A stretch of DNA of 64,000 bases, taken from the NCBI RefSeq assembly GCF_008973465.1, contig NZ_WBXN01000004.1, positions 1,798,001-1,862,000 of the forward strand, read 5' to 3'. Made by a program: the position numbers and the translations under genes. The notes under the pieces are model-generated. The model made no database searches, was not told the origin of the DNA, and saw only the letters and a list, made by a program, of their open reading frames with translations. Every line of letters begins with the position of its first letter. The first letter of the stretch is position 1. The DNA comes from Streptomyces sp. SS1-1 (lineage in GTDB: Bacteria; Actinomycetota; Actinomycetes; Streptomycetales; Streptomycetaceae). Shown piece by piece: positions 52,555 to 61,867 of this stretch.

Positions 52555-53154
52555 TCAGTCCTTGTGGACGGTCCCGTCCGGGTCCAGGCCCCGGAACGAC
52601 AGCAGCACGATCAGGACACCGCCGCACACGATCGCGGAGTCCGCGAGGTTGAACACGGCGAAGTGCTTGGGCGCGATGAAGTCCACGACGGCGCCCTCGA
52701 AGATTCCGGGCGCCCGGAAGATCCGGTCGGTGAGGTTGCCGAGGGCCCCGCCGAGCAGCAAACCGAGCGCGATCGCCCAGGGCAGGCTGTACAGCTTGCG
52801 GGCGAGGCGGGCGATCACCACGATCACGGCGGCCGCGATCACCGTGAAGATCACGGTGAAGGCCTCGCCGAAACCGAAGGCGGCGCCCGCGTTGCGGATC
52901 GCCTCGAACTTCAGCCAGTCCCCGATGATCTCGATGGGCGGCTGGTGCTCCAGCTCCGCGACCACCCACATCTTGCTGAGCAGGTCGAGGACGTACGCGA
53001 ACGCGGCCACGCCGAAGAGCACGGCGATCCGGCGCCTGCCCCGGGGCCGCTCGGCCGCCGCCGCGTCGTTAGCCCGCCGGTCGGACTGCTCCGGCCCGGC
53101 GTCCCCCGCCTCCGGGGTGTCCGGCGTACCGATGATGCGCTCCGCCTCTGCCAC
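52555..53154 (-). CDS. lspA: Lipoprotein signal peptidase
   Basis: 199 residues from GTG 53154. LspA cleaves the signal peptide of diacylglyceryl prolipoproteins made by Lgt. The catalytic Asp residues are in [12 protein letters not shown] and [12 protein letters not shown]. Four membrane helices start after about 43 charged residues that E. coli LspA lacks. The RNAGAAFGF motif is present. lgt is in the same window at 14047-15045, so both lipoprotein enzymes are encoded within 40 kb. Confidence 0.95.
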   Translation of the reverse strand: MAEAERIIGTPDTPEAGDAGPEQSDRRANDAAAAERPRGRRRIAVLFGVAAFAYVLDLLSKMWVVAELEHQPPIEIIGDWLKFEAIRNAGAAFGFGEAFTVIFTVIAAAVIVVIARLARKLYSLPWAIALGLLLGGALGNLTDRIFRAPGIFEGAVVDFIAPKHFAVFNLADSAIVCGGVLIVLLSFRGLDPDGTVHKD

Positions 53155-53224
53155 GTGAGTCCCTCGACCTAGGTACCTGACTGAGGACGAGAGTACGGCA
53201 CGTCCCGCGTCACCCGCCTGCCGG

Positions 53225-54112
53225 TCAGTACCGGCGTTCCTGCTTCTGCTTGCACTCCACGCACAGGGTCGCGCGCGGGAACGCCTGCATCCGGGCCTTG
53301 CCGATCGGATTGCCGCAGTTCTCGCACAGACCGTAGGTCCCGGCGTCCAGCCGTTCCAGGGCGTGCTCGGTCTGGGTGAGCATCTCGCGCGCGTTGGCCG
53401 CGAGGGCGAGCTCGTGCTCGCGCGTGATGTTCTTCGCGCCGGTGTCCGCCTGGTCGTCGCCGGCCCCGTCCCCGGAGTCGCGCATCAGGCCGGCGAGGGC
53501 CCGCTCCGAGGAGGTGATCTCGTCGCGCAGCCGCGTCTCCTCCCCCTGGAGCTCGGCGCGGGCCTCCTCGACCTCTTCCGGGGTCCAGGGGTCCTCGCCG
53601 GGGCGTACGGCCAGGTCGCCGGGGTCCGCCGCGGCGATGCGCGCCTTGGGAACGGCGGTCTTGGCCGCCGTGGCCGTGCCAGGAGTCTTCTTCGCAACCA
53701 CTGTCGTGGCTCCCGTCTGCTCCGCGGCCTGCGCCGCGCCCGCCTTCTTGGCCCTGCTCCGGGTGGCCGGCCGCTCACCGGCCGCCCGTCCCGCGTCCAC
53801 CGTCTTCTTCCCGGTCCCGCCGGCCGTGCCGGTCCTCTTCCCGGTGGTGCCCTTCCCCGTGGCGCCCTTCCCCGTGCCCTGCCTCCCGGCCGCCCCGCGC
53901 GTCCCGGCCGTCTGCGGGACGGCGGCCCCGTCGGCCACGGCCTCGGTCCGGCCCGCGCGGGACGCCGCCTCCTTCGTGGCACCGCCTCCCGCGCGCGGAG
54001 CCGCTCCGGCCTTCCCCCCTGCCGTGCCCCCGGAGGCCGCACGGCCGGAGCCACCGGCACGGGTCGAACCGCTCGACGCCGACTGCTGTACGGCGGTCTT
54101 CTTCGCCACCAT
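53225..54112 (-). CDS. DksA/TraR zinc-finger protein with long basic N-terminal tail
   Basis: 295 residues. The C-terminal 115 residues are a DksA/TraR domain: an acidic coiled-coil ([20 protein letters not shown]) and a four-Cys zinc finger with Cys263, Cys266, Cys284 and Cys287. The first 175 residues are almost only Ala, Gly, Lys, Thr, Arg and Pro with AKK/GKG/GTGK repeats, like the tail of actinobacterial histone-like proteins, and probably bind nucleic acid. DksA-type proteins bind RNA polymerase in the secondary channel. ATG 54112 has AAGGGG upstream. It diverges from the ileS leader. Confidence 0.88.
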   Translation of the reverse strand: MVAKKTAVQQSASSGSTRAGGSGRAASGGTAGGKAGAAPRAGGGATKEAASRAGRTEAVADGAAVPQTAGTRGAAGRQGTGKGATGKGTTGKRTGTAGGTGKKTVDAGRAAGERPATRSRAKKAGAAQAAEQTGATTVVAKKTPGTATAAKTAVPKARIAAADPGDLAVRPGEDPWTPEEVEEARAELQGEETRLRDEITSSERALAGLMRDSGDGAGDDQADTGAKNITREHELALAANAREMLTQTEHALERLDAGTYGLCENCGNPIGKARMQAFPRATLCVECKQKQERRY

Positions 54113-54409
54113 GCCGCGGCCCCTTCACATTTTATGATCTTGCTCGCGAATCGTGCTGGGACGATAAATCGACTCGAGTCCCACGGCAACGGGGCACACC
54201 GCCCGATTCGCCCGCCCCGCGCAGGGAGCGCGCCGGACCTGCATCCGTTGTGCCCAGCTCCCCGCCGGGTATGCCGCCGGAAAGAACGTCCCGGGATCCG
54301 AACAGGGGTGCCGCGCCATTCGAGTCACCGCGCGCGGCCGCCGCCCGCCCCCGCGCCCCCCGCCTCCCGCACCGGAAATCCGGTCGGCCGCCGCCCCCGC
54401 GGCGCCGTA
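54113..54409. other. Divergent intergenic region between the DksA-like gene and the ileS leader
   Basis: About 300 bases without a supported gene. It must contain the promoters for both directions. It has an AT-richer patch at 54123-54175 near the DksA-like start. I could not assign a -35/-10 pair with confidence. Confidence 0.5.
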
Positions 54410-54726
54410 CACTGGGCGGAGCGAAAAGCGTGGATGGGGACGAGTAGCGGCGTACGCAGCCCAGAGCGACCCGGGGACGGTGTGAGCCCGGGGGCGAGCG
54501 CGACGTGAAGATCACCCCGGAGCCGCCGGAAGAAAGCCGCAGCAGACCACCGCGACGGCGAGTAGACCCGGTATCGCGACCCCAATGAGGGGGCTCACCG
54601 GCGCACACCCCGCGCCGGAGGGCCAAGGAGGGTGGTACCGCGGGAGCGCGCCGCACGGCGCACGGAAAGACCCAGCTCTCGTCCCTCCGGACGGAAGGCA
54701 GCAAGTCCGCCGGAGGAAGCTCGCTG
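54410..54726 (+). promoter_or_regulatory. T-box riboswitch leader of ileS
   Basis: The T-box core AAGGAGGGTGGTACCGCG lies at 54625-54642; its GGTGG bulge pairs with the free NCCA end of uncharged tRNA. A plausible isoleucine specifier ATC is at 54511-54513 in CGTGAAGATCACC. Instead of a terminator with a U-run, the end of the leader has CCTCCGG (54684-54690) complementary to CCGGAGG (54710-54716), which contains the ileS ribosome site. This predicts translational control: uncharged tRNA-Ile frees the ribosome site, as known for actinobacterial ileS T-boxes. The 5' boundary is approximate. Confidence 0.88.
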
Positions 54727-57700
54727 ATGACACAGCCGACGTACCGCCAGGTGCCCGCCCAGGTCGACCTGCCCGCGCTCGAGCACGCGGTGCTCGACTT
54801 CTGGCGCGAGCAGAAGATCTTCGCCAAGAGCCTGGAGCAGTCCGAGGGGCGCCCCGAGTGGGTGTTCTACGAGGGCCCGCCCACCGCCAACGGCATGCCG
54901 GGTGCCCACCACATCGAGGCCCGCGTCTTCAAGGACGTCTTCCCCCGCTTCCGCACCATGCGCGGCTACCACGTGGCCCGCAAGGCCGGCTGGGACTGCC
55001 ACGGCCTGCCCGTGGAGCTGGCCGTCGAGAAGGAGCTCGGCTTCTCCGGCAAGCAGGACATCGAGGCGTACGGCATCGCCGAGTTCAACGCCAGGTGCCG
55101 TGAGTCGGTGACCCGCCACACCGACGCCTTCACCGAGCTGACGACCCGCATGGGCTACTGGGTCGACCTCGACGACGCCTACCGCACCATGGACCCCGAG
55201 TACGTCGAGTCCGTCTGGTGGTCGCTGAAGGAGATCTTCGGCAAGGGCCTGCTGGTCCAGGACCACCGCGTCGCCCCCTGGTGCCCGCGCTGCGGCACCG
55301 GCCTGTCCGACCACGAGCTGGCCCAGGGCTACGAGACGGTCGTCGACCCGTCCGTCTACGTCCGCTTCCCGCTCACCTCCGGCCCGCTGGCCGGCGAGGC
55401 CGCCCTGCTGGTCTGGACGACGACCCCCTGGACGCTGGTCTCCAACACGGCGGTCGCCGCGCACCCCGACGTCACGTACGTGGTCGCCACCAACGGCGAG
55501 GAGAAGCTGGTCGTCGCCGAGCCGCTGGTCGAGAAGGCCCTCGGCGAGGGCTGGGAGACCACCGGGCGGTCCTTCACCGGCGCCGAGATGGAGCGCTGGA
55601 CGTACCAGCGCCCCTTCGAGCTGGTCGAGTTCCCGGCCGAGGCCCACTACGTGGTCAACGCCGAGTACGTGACCACCGAGGACGGTACGGGCCTGGTCCA
55701 CCAGTCCCCCGCCTTCGGTGAGGACGACCTCAAGGTCTGCCGCTCCTACGGCCTCCCCGTCGTGAACCCGGTCCGTCCCGACGGCACCTTCGAGGAGGAC
55801 GTCCCGCTGGTCGGCGGCGTCTTCTTCAAGAAGGCCGACGAGAAGCTCACCGCGGACCTCGACGAGCGCGGTCTGCTCTTCAAGCACCTCCCGTACGAGC
55901 ACAGCTACCCGCACTGCTGGCGCTGCCACACCGCGCTGCTCTACTACGCGCAGCCGTCCTGGTACATCCGCACCACGGCCATCAAGGACCGTCTCCTCGA
56001 GGAGAACGAGGGCACCAACTGGTTCCCGGACACGGTCAAGCACGGCCGCTACGGCGACTGGCTCAACAACAACATCGACTGGGCGCTGTCCCGCAACCGC
56101 TACTGGGGCACCCCGCTGCCGATCTGGCGCTGCGAGGACGACCACCTCACCTGCGTCGGCTCCCGCGCGGAGCTCAGCGAGCTGACCGGCACCGACCAGT
56201 CGGACCTCGACCCGCACCGCCCGTACATCGACGAGGTCACCTTCGCCTGCCCGACCTGCCAGAAGACGGCCACGCGCGTGCCGGAGGTCATCGACGCCTG
56301 GTACGACTCGGGTTCGATGCCGTTCGCGCAGTGGGGCTACCCGTACAAGAACAAGGAACTGTTCGAGGCCCGCTACCCGGCGCAGTTCATCTGCGAGGCC
56401 ATCGACCAGACCCGCGGCTGGTTCTACACGCTGATGGCCGTCGGCACGCTCGTCTTCGACAAGTCGTCGTACGAGAACGTCGTCTGCCTCGGGCACATCC
56501 TCGCCGAGGACGGCCGCAAGATGTCCAAGCACCTGGGCAACATCCTGCAGCCGATCCCGCTGATGGACCAGCACGGCGCGGACGCGGTGCGGTGGTTCAT
56601 GGCGGCCGGCGGCTCCCCCTGGGCGGCCCGCCGCGTCGGCCACACCACCATCCAGGAGGTCGTCCGCAAGACGCTCCTGACGTACTGGAACACGGTCGCC
56701 TTCCAGGCCCTGTACGCCCGTACGTCGAACTGGGCGCCGTCCGCGGCCGATCCGGCCCCCGCCGACCGTCCGGTCCTCGACCGCTGGCTGCTGTCCGAGC
56801 TGCACGCGCTCACCGACCAGGTCACGCAGGCGCTGGAGGGTTACGACACCCAGCGCGCCGGCAAGCTGCTCTCGGCGTTCGTCGACGACCTGTCCAACTG
56901 GTACGTCCGCCGGTCGCGCCGCCGCTTCTGGCAGGGCGACAAGGCCGCGCTGCGCACCCTGCACGAGGTCGTGGAGACGGTGACGAAGCTCATGGCGCCG
57001 CTCACCCCGTTCATCACCGAGCGGGTGTGGCAGGACCTGATCGTGCCGGTGAGCCCGGACGCGCCGGAGTCGGTGCACCTGGCGTCCTGGCCGGAGGCCG
57101 ACCTGTCGGCGATCGACCCGGAGCTGTCCCAGCAGATGGTCCTGGTCCGCCGCCTGGTGGAGCTCGGCCGCGCCACGCGCGCGGAGTCGGGCGTCAAGAC
57201 CCGCCAGCCGCTGTCCCGCGCGCTGATCGCCGCGACGGGCTTCGACGCCCTGCACCCCGAGCTGCACACGCAGATCACCGAGGAGCTGAACGTCGAGTCG
57301 CTGGCGTCGCTGTCCGAGGTGGGCGGCAGCCTGGTGGACACCACCGCCAAGGCCAACTTCCGCGCCCTGGGCAAGCGGTTCGGCAAGCGCGTCCAGGACG
57401 TGGCGAAGGCCATCGCGGCCGCGGACGCCGCCGCGCTGTCCCTGGCGCTGCGCGAGGGCACGGCCTCGGTGGAGGTCGACGGCGAGACGGTCGCCCTGGC
57501 CCCGGACGAGGTGATCATCACGGAGACGCCGCGCGAGGGCTGGTCGGTGGCGTCCGACGCCGGTGCCACGGTCGCGCTGGACCTGGAGATCACGGAGGGG
57601 CTGCGCCGGGCCGGTCTGGCCCGTGACGCGATCCGCCTGATCCAGGAGGCCCGCAAGAACAGCGGCCTGGACGTGGCCGACCGGATCGCCCTGCGCTGGA

Positions 57701-57867
57701 CGGCGACGGACCCGGCGACGGTCGCGGCCCTCGAGGGGCACGCCGGCCTGATCGCCGACGAGGTCCTGGCGACGGACTTCGCCCAGGGCGAGGCGGACGA
57801 CTCCGGCTACGGGGAGCCGTTCACCGACGAGGGCCTGACCCTGACGTTCCGCCTGCGGAAGGCGTGA
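54727..57867 (+). CDS. ileS: Isoleucyl-tRNA synthetase with altered HIGH motif (GAHH)
   Basis: 1046 residues. Class I synthetase that charges tRNA-Ile. The KMSKS motif is KMSKH starting at Lys598, and zinc-type Cys pairs are at 186/189 and 508/511. The editing domain contains LVWTTTPWTLVSNTAVAAHP. The class I signature after PPTANGMP reads Gly59-Ala60-His61-His62, not the canonical His-x-Gly-His. Length and motifs fit the eukaryote-like IleS2 type. The GxHH variant has been reported in a subset of IleS2 enzymes with extreme mupirocin resistance. It is controlled by the T-box in its leader. Confidence 0.96.
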   Translation: MTQPTYRQVPAQVDLPALEHAVLDFWREQKIFAKSLEQSEGRPEWVFYEGPPTANGMPGAHHIEARVFKDVFPRFRTMRGYHVARKAGWDCHGLPVELAVEKELGFSGKQDIEAYGIAEFNARCRESVTRHTDAFTELTTRMGYWVDLDDAYRTMDPEYVESVWWSLKEIFGKGLLVQDHRVAPWCPRCGTGLSDHELAQGYETVVDPSVYVRFPLTSGPLAGEAALLVWTTTPWTLVSNTAVAAHPDVTYVVATNGEEKLVVAEPLVEKALGEGWETTGRSFTGAEMERWTYQRPFELVEFPAEAHYVVNAEYVTTEDGTGLVHQSPAFGEDDLKVCRSYGLPVVNPVRPDGTFEEDVPLVGGVFFKKADEKLTADLDERGLLFKHLPYEHSYPHCWRCHTALLYYAQPSWYIRTTAIKDRLLEENEGTNWFPDTVKHGRYGDWLNNNIDWALSRNRYWGTPLPIWRCEDDHLTCVGSRAELSELTGTDQSDLDPHRPYIDEVTFACPTCQKTATRVPEVIDAWYDSGSMPFAQWGYPYKNKELFEARYPAQFICEAIDQTRGWFYTLMAVGTLVFDKSSYENVVCLGHILAEDGRKMSKHLGNILQPIPLMDQHGADAVRWFMAAGGSPWAARRVGHTTIQEVVRKTLLTYWNTVAFQALYARTSNWAPSAADPAPADRPVLDRWLLSELHALTDQVTQALEGYDTQRAGKLLSAFVDDLSNWYVRRSRRRFWQGDKAALRTLHEVVETVTKLMAPLTPFITERVWQDLIVPVSPDAPESVHLASWPEADLSAIDPELSQQMVLVRRLVELGRATRAESGVKTRQPLSRALIAATGFDALHPELHTQITEELNVESLASLSEVGGSLVDTTAKANFRALGKRFGKRVQDVAKAIAAADAAALSLALREGTASVEVDGETVALAPDEVIITETPREGWSVASDAGATVALDLEITEGLRRAGLARDAIRLIQEARKNSGLDVADRIALRWTATDPATVAALEGHAGLIADEVLATDFAQGEADDSGYGEPFTDEGLTLTFRLRKA

Positions 57868-57886
57868 CGCGGCCCGCTGAGCAACA

Positions 57887-57930
57887 CGAAGGCCCGGCCC
57901 GCCAAGAATCCTGGTGGTGCCGGGCCTTCG
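57887..57930. terminator. Hairpin terminator after ileS
   Basis: Perfect 12-bp stem CGAAGGCCCGGC / GCCGGGCCTTCG with a 20-base loop, 20 bases after the ileS stop. Confidence 0.75.
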
Positions 57931-58001
57931 GCGTGGTGTGCGTCGGACATCACACCCGGCTCCGAACAAACGCCGTATAGACCGTGAACACGCGTAGCAA
58001 A

Positions 58002-58039
58002 AGGGCGAGGCCCCGGAACTCAATCCGGGGCCTCGCCCT
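58002..58039. terminator. Hairpin terminator after divIVA
   Basis: Perfect 16-bp stem AGGGCGAGGCCCCGGA / TCCGGGGCCTCGCCCT with a 6-base loop, 36 bases beyond the divIVA stop on the minus strand. Confidence 0.85.
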
Positions 58040-58074
58040 GAACGCTGCCGACGCCTGAGGCGTACCGCCGTCCG

Positions 58075-59229
58075 TCAGTTGTCGTCCTCGTCGATGAGGA
58101 ACCCGCGCATCGGCGACGGAGCCTGTCCCATCGGGGACGGGCCCTGCGGCCGGACCGGAGCCATCGGCTGGGTCATCGCCGGGGACATCTGCTGCTGACC
58201 GCCGTAGGACGGGGCAGCCGGGGACGGGGCGCCGCCCATCGTCTGGTTGCCGCCGTACGACGGGGCGCTCGCGCCGGCCGGAGCCATCGAGGGCGCCGGG
58301 GACGGCGGCAGGGACGCCGTGGCCGGAGTGCGCGGCGGGGCCAGCGAGTCGTCCGCCTGGGTCTCCAGCTGACGCAGCTGGGACTCGAGGTAGGACTTCA
58401 GCCGCGTGCGGTACTCGCGCTCGAAGCCGCGCAGGTCCTCGACCTTGCGCTCCAGCGTGGCGCGGGCGGACTCCAGGGAGCCCATCGCGACGCGGTGCTT
58501 CTCCTGCGCGTCCCGCTCCAGGGCGTCGGCCTTGGCACGGGCGTCACGCTCGAGACCCTCGGCACGCGAACGCGCCTCGCCCACGATCTTGTTGGCCTCG
58601 GAACGGGCCTCCGCGATCGCCTGGTCGGCGGTCTGCTGGGCGAGCGACAGGACGCGCGCCGCGCTGTCGCCACCGGGGCCGCCCTGACCGGGACCGCCCA
58701 TCGGGCCACCCATCGGACCACCCATGGGGCCGCCCATCTGCTGCATGGGGGGCTGGCCCATCGGCCCCGGACCCTGGCCCATCGGACCGGGACCCTGAGG
58801 GCCACCCTGACCGCCGGGGCCGGCGGGCAGCTGCGGGGCACCGCTCGGCAGCTGGGGCGGACCACCCATGGGGCCACCCATCTGCTGCTGCGGCGGGCCC
58901 GATATCCCGGCGGGGACGGGTCCCCCGGGACCGCGCATGCCCTGCTGCGGCATACCGCCCTGCTGGGGCATGCCGCCCTGCTGCTGGTCCTGCGGGCCGC
59001 CCGGGCCACCCGGGCCCTCCGGAGGCTTGCGCATGTTCTGCTGGTTCTGGGCAGCAGCACGCGTCGCCGCGGCCAGCTTGGCGCGCAGGTCCTCGTTCTC
59101 GCGGAGCAGGCGGGTCAGTTCGGCTTCGACCTCGTCGAGGAAGGCATCGACCTCGTCCTCGTCATAGCCTTCTCGGAGGCGGACGGTCGTGAACTGCTTG
59201 TTCCGCACGTCCTCGGGGGTCAACGGCAT
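58075..59229 (-). CDS. divIVA: DivIVA polar growth determinant
   Basis: 384 residues. DivIVA assembles at hyphal tips and directs polar wall growth and branching in streptomycetes. The conserved N-terminal membrane-binding segment is [20 protein letters not shown], followed by a coiled coil (about 22-60). A long Pro/Gln/Gly/Met linker (about 68-180) made of GGPMGGP- and QQGGM-type repeats comes next, then a second long coiled coil (about 185-285) and a Pro-rich C terminus. The split coiled coil with a PQG-rich spacer is typical of Streptomyces. ATG has GAGG upstream. Confidence 0.96.
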   Translation of the reverse strand: MPLTPEDVRNKQFTTVRLREGYDEDEVDAFLDEVEAELTRLLRENEDLRAKLAAATRAAAQNQQNMRKPPEGPGGPGGPQDQQQGGMPQQGGMPQQGMRGPGGPVPAGISGPPQQQMGGPMGGPPQLPSGAPQLPAGPGGQGGPQGPGPMGQGPGPMGQPPMQQMGGPMGGPMGGPMGGPGQGGPGGDSAARVLSLAQQTADQAIAEARSEANKIVGEARSRAEGLERDARAKADALERDAQEKHRVAMGSLESARATLERKVEDLRGFEREYRTRLKSYLESQLRQLETQADDSLAPPRTPATASLPPSPAPSMAPAGASAPSYGGNQTMGGAPSPAAPSYGGQQQMSPAMTQPMAPVRPQGPSPMGQAPSPMRGFLIDEDDN

Positions 59230-59284
59230 CTCTTCACCTCAACGTAGTCGTCGGCAGTCGGCAAGACCGTATCTGTCACATCGT

Positions 59285-59572
59285 TCACATCGCGCTCCGC
59301 ACCAGCGTGATCAGGATGTAGACGATGATCAGCAGGACGAAGAAGGACAGGTCGAGCGCCACGCCCCCGAGACGCAGCGGCGGGATGAACCGCCGCAGAA
59401 GCTTCAGCGGTGGATCGGTGACAGTGTAGGTGGCCTCCAGAACGACCACCATCGCCTTGCCGGGTTGCCATGAGCGGGCGAACTGGAAGACGTAGTCCAT
59501 GACCAACCGGAAGATGAGCACGATGAGGAACACCATCAGCGCGATGTAGAGAACCTGCATGACCACGCTCAT
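59285..59572 (-). CDS. yggT: YggT family membrane protein
   Basis: 95 residues with two hydrophobic helices (about 4-28 and 72-93) and the YggT signature VTDPPLKLLRRFIPP with LGGVALDLSFFVLLI. The function is not settled; it is nearly always found between sepF and divIVA in actinobacteria and Firmicutes, which suggests a role at the division or growth machinery. It lies 59 bases downstream of sepF and 55 bases upstream of divIVA. Confidence 0.9.
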   Translation of the reverse strand: MSVVMQVLYIALMVFLIVLIFRLVMDYVFQFARSWQPGKAMVVVLEATYTVTDPPLKLLRRFIPPLRLGGVALDLSFFVLLIIVYILITLVRSAM

Positions 59573-59631
59573 GACTGGTGTTTCCCTCTCCCCTGTTCCC
59601 TGTCGGGTACTGCTCGTTCCGGTGGTGCGTC

Positions 59632-60273
59632 TCAGCTCTGGTTGAAGAACCCGCCCTCTGCGATGCGGGCCTTGTCCTCCGCCGTGACATCGACGTTAGC
59701 AGGAGACAACAGGAACACCTTCTGCGTCACCCGCTCGATACTGCCGTGAAGACCAAACACCAAACCGGCCGCAAAGTCGACAAGTCGCTTCGCGTCTGTG
59801 TCATCCATCTCAGTCAGATTCATGATCACCGGGGTGCCTTCACGGAAGTGTTCCCCGATGGTACGGGCCTCGTTGTAGGTCCGCGGGTGAAGTGTGGTGA
59901 TCCGGTACGGCTCTCGTTCAGACACGACCTTGGGCATGATCACCGGTGCGTTCTTCTCCAGGCTTGCGCGTTCTTGTGTGATGGACGCCACGGGCGCGAT
60001 GCGCGCCGGACGCCCGGATTCCGCGGACAGCGAAGCCGACCGGGACACCGGTTCGCGGGGCGCGGGCGGCTGCACGATTCGCACCTCTTCGTCCCTTTGG
60101 GACTGATGTGCACTGTGAGATGAGTGGGACGGCTCATGCCGTCGGTGGTCCCGCTCCGGCTCCGGGTCCAGTTCGGGCTCGAAGTCGTCGTCGGGGTCGA
60201 ACCCCCGGCCGTCGTACCCATCGTCCTCCACGAGGCCGAGGTAGACCGCCATCTTGCGCATCGCGCCGGCCAT
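59632..60273 (-). CDS. sepF: SepF cell division protein
   Basis: 213 residues from ATG 60273, with GGAGG nine bases before it. SepF tethers FtsZ to the membrane. The N-terminal amphipathic membrane anchor is [18 protein letters not shown], then an acidic/His-rich linker (about 25-70), then the SepF core (about 115-205): [40 protein letters not shown] and [18 protein letters not shown]. The longer frame to 60363 lacks the amphipathic start and is rejected. Confidence 0.95.
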   Translation of the reverse strand: MAGAMRKMAVYLGLVEDDGYDGRGFDPDDDFEPELDPEPERDHRRHEPSHSSHSAHQSQRDEEVRIVQPPAPREPVSRSASLSAESGRPARIAPVASITQERASLEKNAPVIMPKVVSEREPYRITTLHPRTYNEARTIGEHFREGTPVIMNLTEMDDTDAKRLVDFAAGLVFGLHGSIERVTQKVFLLSPANVDVTAEDKARIAEGGFFNQS

Positions 60274-60402
60274 TCTCTGAGTCCTCCGCTCTGTGGTGGA
60301 TCGGCTGACGACTGCCAAGTGCCTTCGATCCACGCGGTCGTCACGTCCGCCTTTCGGCGACATTGACCATATTTTCTGCTGTGGTCCGACTTCTTGGCGA
60401 CG

Positions 60403-61122
60403 TTACCCGAGCCTGGGGCGGACTCCGAGTACCGCAGTGCCGACGCGCACATGTGTCGCACCGGCCGCCACGGCCTCCTCGAGGTCCGCGCTCATCCCTG
60501 CCGACACCATGTTCGCAGCAGGATGGGCTCGGCGCAGGTCAGTCGACAAATCCATCAACCGCTCGAACGCCGCCCGTTGGCGCCCGGCGTACTCGCCGGT
60601 CAGCGGGGCGACGGTCATGAGCCCCGCCAGCCGCAGCCCCGGAGCCGCGGCCACCGAGGCGGCCAACTCCCCGATGCCGCCCGGCGCCACTCCGCCGCGC
60701 TCCCCCCGCTCGCTCTCGCCGGCGTCCAGCGCCACCTGGATCAGGCAGCCCAGCTCGCGCTCCTGCCGTACGGCCTCCTTCGACAGCGCCGTCACCAGAC
60801 GGGCCCGGTCGACGGACTGCACGAAATCGGCATAACCGGCCACGGAACGGACCTTGTTGGTCTGCAACTGGCCCACGAAGTGCCAGGTGAGGGGCAGGTC
60901 CGCACAGGCGGCGGCCTTGGGGGCGGCGTCCTGGTCGCGGTTCTCGGCGACGTGCCGCACACCGAGTTCCGCCAGGATCCGCACGTCGTCGGCGGGGTAG
61001 GTCTTGGTGACCACGATCAGGGTCACCTCGTCGCGGGAGCGCCCGGCGGCCGCGCAGGCCGCCTCGATCCGACGCTCCACTTTCGCCAGGTTTTCGGCGA
61101 GTTCATGCTTTCGGTCCGTCAT
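60403..61122 (-). CDS. yggS: YggS/PROSC family PLP-binding protein
   Basis: 239 residues from ATG 61122; GTG 61128, directly after the pgeF stop, would add two. YggS binds PLP and maintains vitamin B6 balance without a clear enzyme activity. The PLP lysine is in LIVVTKTYPADDVRIL, followed by HFVGQLQTNKV and MSAGMSADLEEAVAAGATHVRVGTA (phosphate-binding end). One departure: the family's common GENR(V/Y)QE segment reads AENRDQDA here. It is cotranscribed with pgeF and ftsZ. Confidence 0.93.
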   Translation of the reverse strand: MTDRKHELAENLAKVERRIEAACAAAGRSRDEVTLIVVTKTYPADDVRILAELGVRHVAENRDQDAAPKAAACADLPLTWHFVGQLQTNKVRSVAGYADFVQSVDRARLVTALSKEAVRQERELGCLIQVALDAGESERGERGGVAPGGIGELAASVAAAPGLRLAGLMTVAPLTGEYAGRQRAAFERLMDLSTDLRRAHPAANMVSAGMSADLEEAVAAGATHVRVGTAVLGVRPRLG

Positions 61123-61128
61123 GTCCAC

Positions 61129-61857
61129 TCAGTCCAGCCAGACATATCCCGCGAGTCGCCCCGTGGTGCGGTCGCGGCGGTACGAGAAGTGATCGGCCGA
61201 CTCCCGTGTGCACACCGGCGACTGCTCCCGGTCGCGCACCCCGAGCCGGGTGAGCTGGGCGTGCACTCCGGCGGCGACGTCCACCGCGGGGGTGCCCCAG
61301 CTGGTCTCGGCGTGCGCCGCCGGCTCGACGGCGGCCACCTCGGCGCGCATCTCCCCGGGCACCTCGTAGCACCGGCCGCACACGGTGGGTCCCGTGCGGG
61401 CGACGATCCGGGCGGGGTCGGCGCCCAGCGAGGTCATCGCGCGCACCGCCGCCGGGACGACCCCGGCGACCATGCCCGGCCGTCCGGCGTGGGCCGCCGC
61501 GGCGATCCCGGCGACCGGATCGGCCAGCAGCACCGGCACGCAGTCGGCGGTGAGGACGGCGAGGGCGAGTCCCCGCCGCGCCGTGACGACCGCGTCGACC
61601 TCGGGCACGGGGGCGTCGCCCCAGGGTCCGTCGACCACGGCGACGTCCGTCCCGTGCACCTGGTTCATCCAGACGACGTCGGCCGGGCCGAGCCCGAGCG
61701 ACTTCGCCGCGATCTCGCGGTTGGCCCGCACGGCCTCCGGGTCGTCGCCGACCGCCCCGCCGAGGTTGAGCTCCTCATACGGAGCGGCGCTCACCCCGCC
61801 CCACCGGTCGGTGAAGGCGAAGTGGGCGCCGCTCACTGTGTCGCGCTGTCCTATCAC
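61129..61857 (-). CDS. pgeF: PgeF/YfiH multicopper-oxidase-fold protein
   Basis: 242 residues from GTG 61857. YfiH/YlmD proteins have the CNF1-type fold with a zinc/copper site and act as purine nucleoside phosphorylase; in E. coli PgeF edits muropeptide precursors (UDP-MurNAc-L-Ser). The metal ligands are His in NQVHGTD, Cys in LTADCVPVLL and His in AAAHAGRPGM. It lies between ftsZ and yggS, the usual dcw-adjacent place, 10 bases after ftsZ. Confidence 0.92.
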   Translation of the reverse strand: MIGQRDTVSGAHFAFTDRWGGVSAAPYEELNLGGAVGDDPEAVRANREIAAKSLGLGPADVVWMNQVHGTDVAVVDGPWGDAPVPEVDAVVTARRGLALAVLTADCVPVLLADPVAGIAAAAHAGRPGMVAGVVPAAVRAMTSLGADPARIVARTGPTVCGRCYEVPGEMRAEVAAVEPAAHAETSWGTPAVDVAAGVHAQLTRLGVRDREQSPVCTRESADHFSYRRDRTTGRLAGYVWLD

Positions 61858-61867
61858 GTCAGAAGGA

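Noticed and set aside
54595-58023. Minus-strand open frame of about 1142 codons opposite ileS
   Set aside because: ileS on the plus strand carries the synthetase motifs. The antisense protein is low-complexity with no domain, and the frame runs over the terminators.
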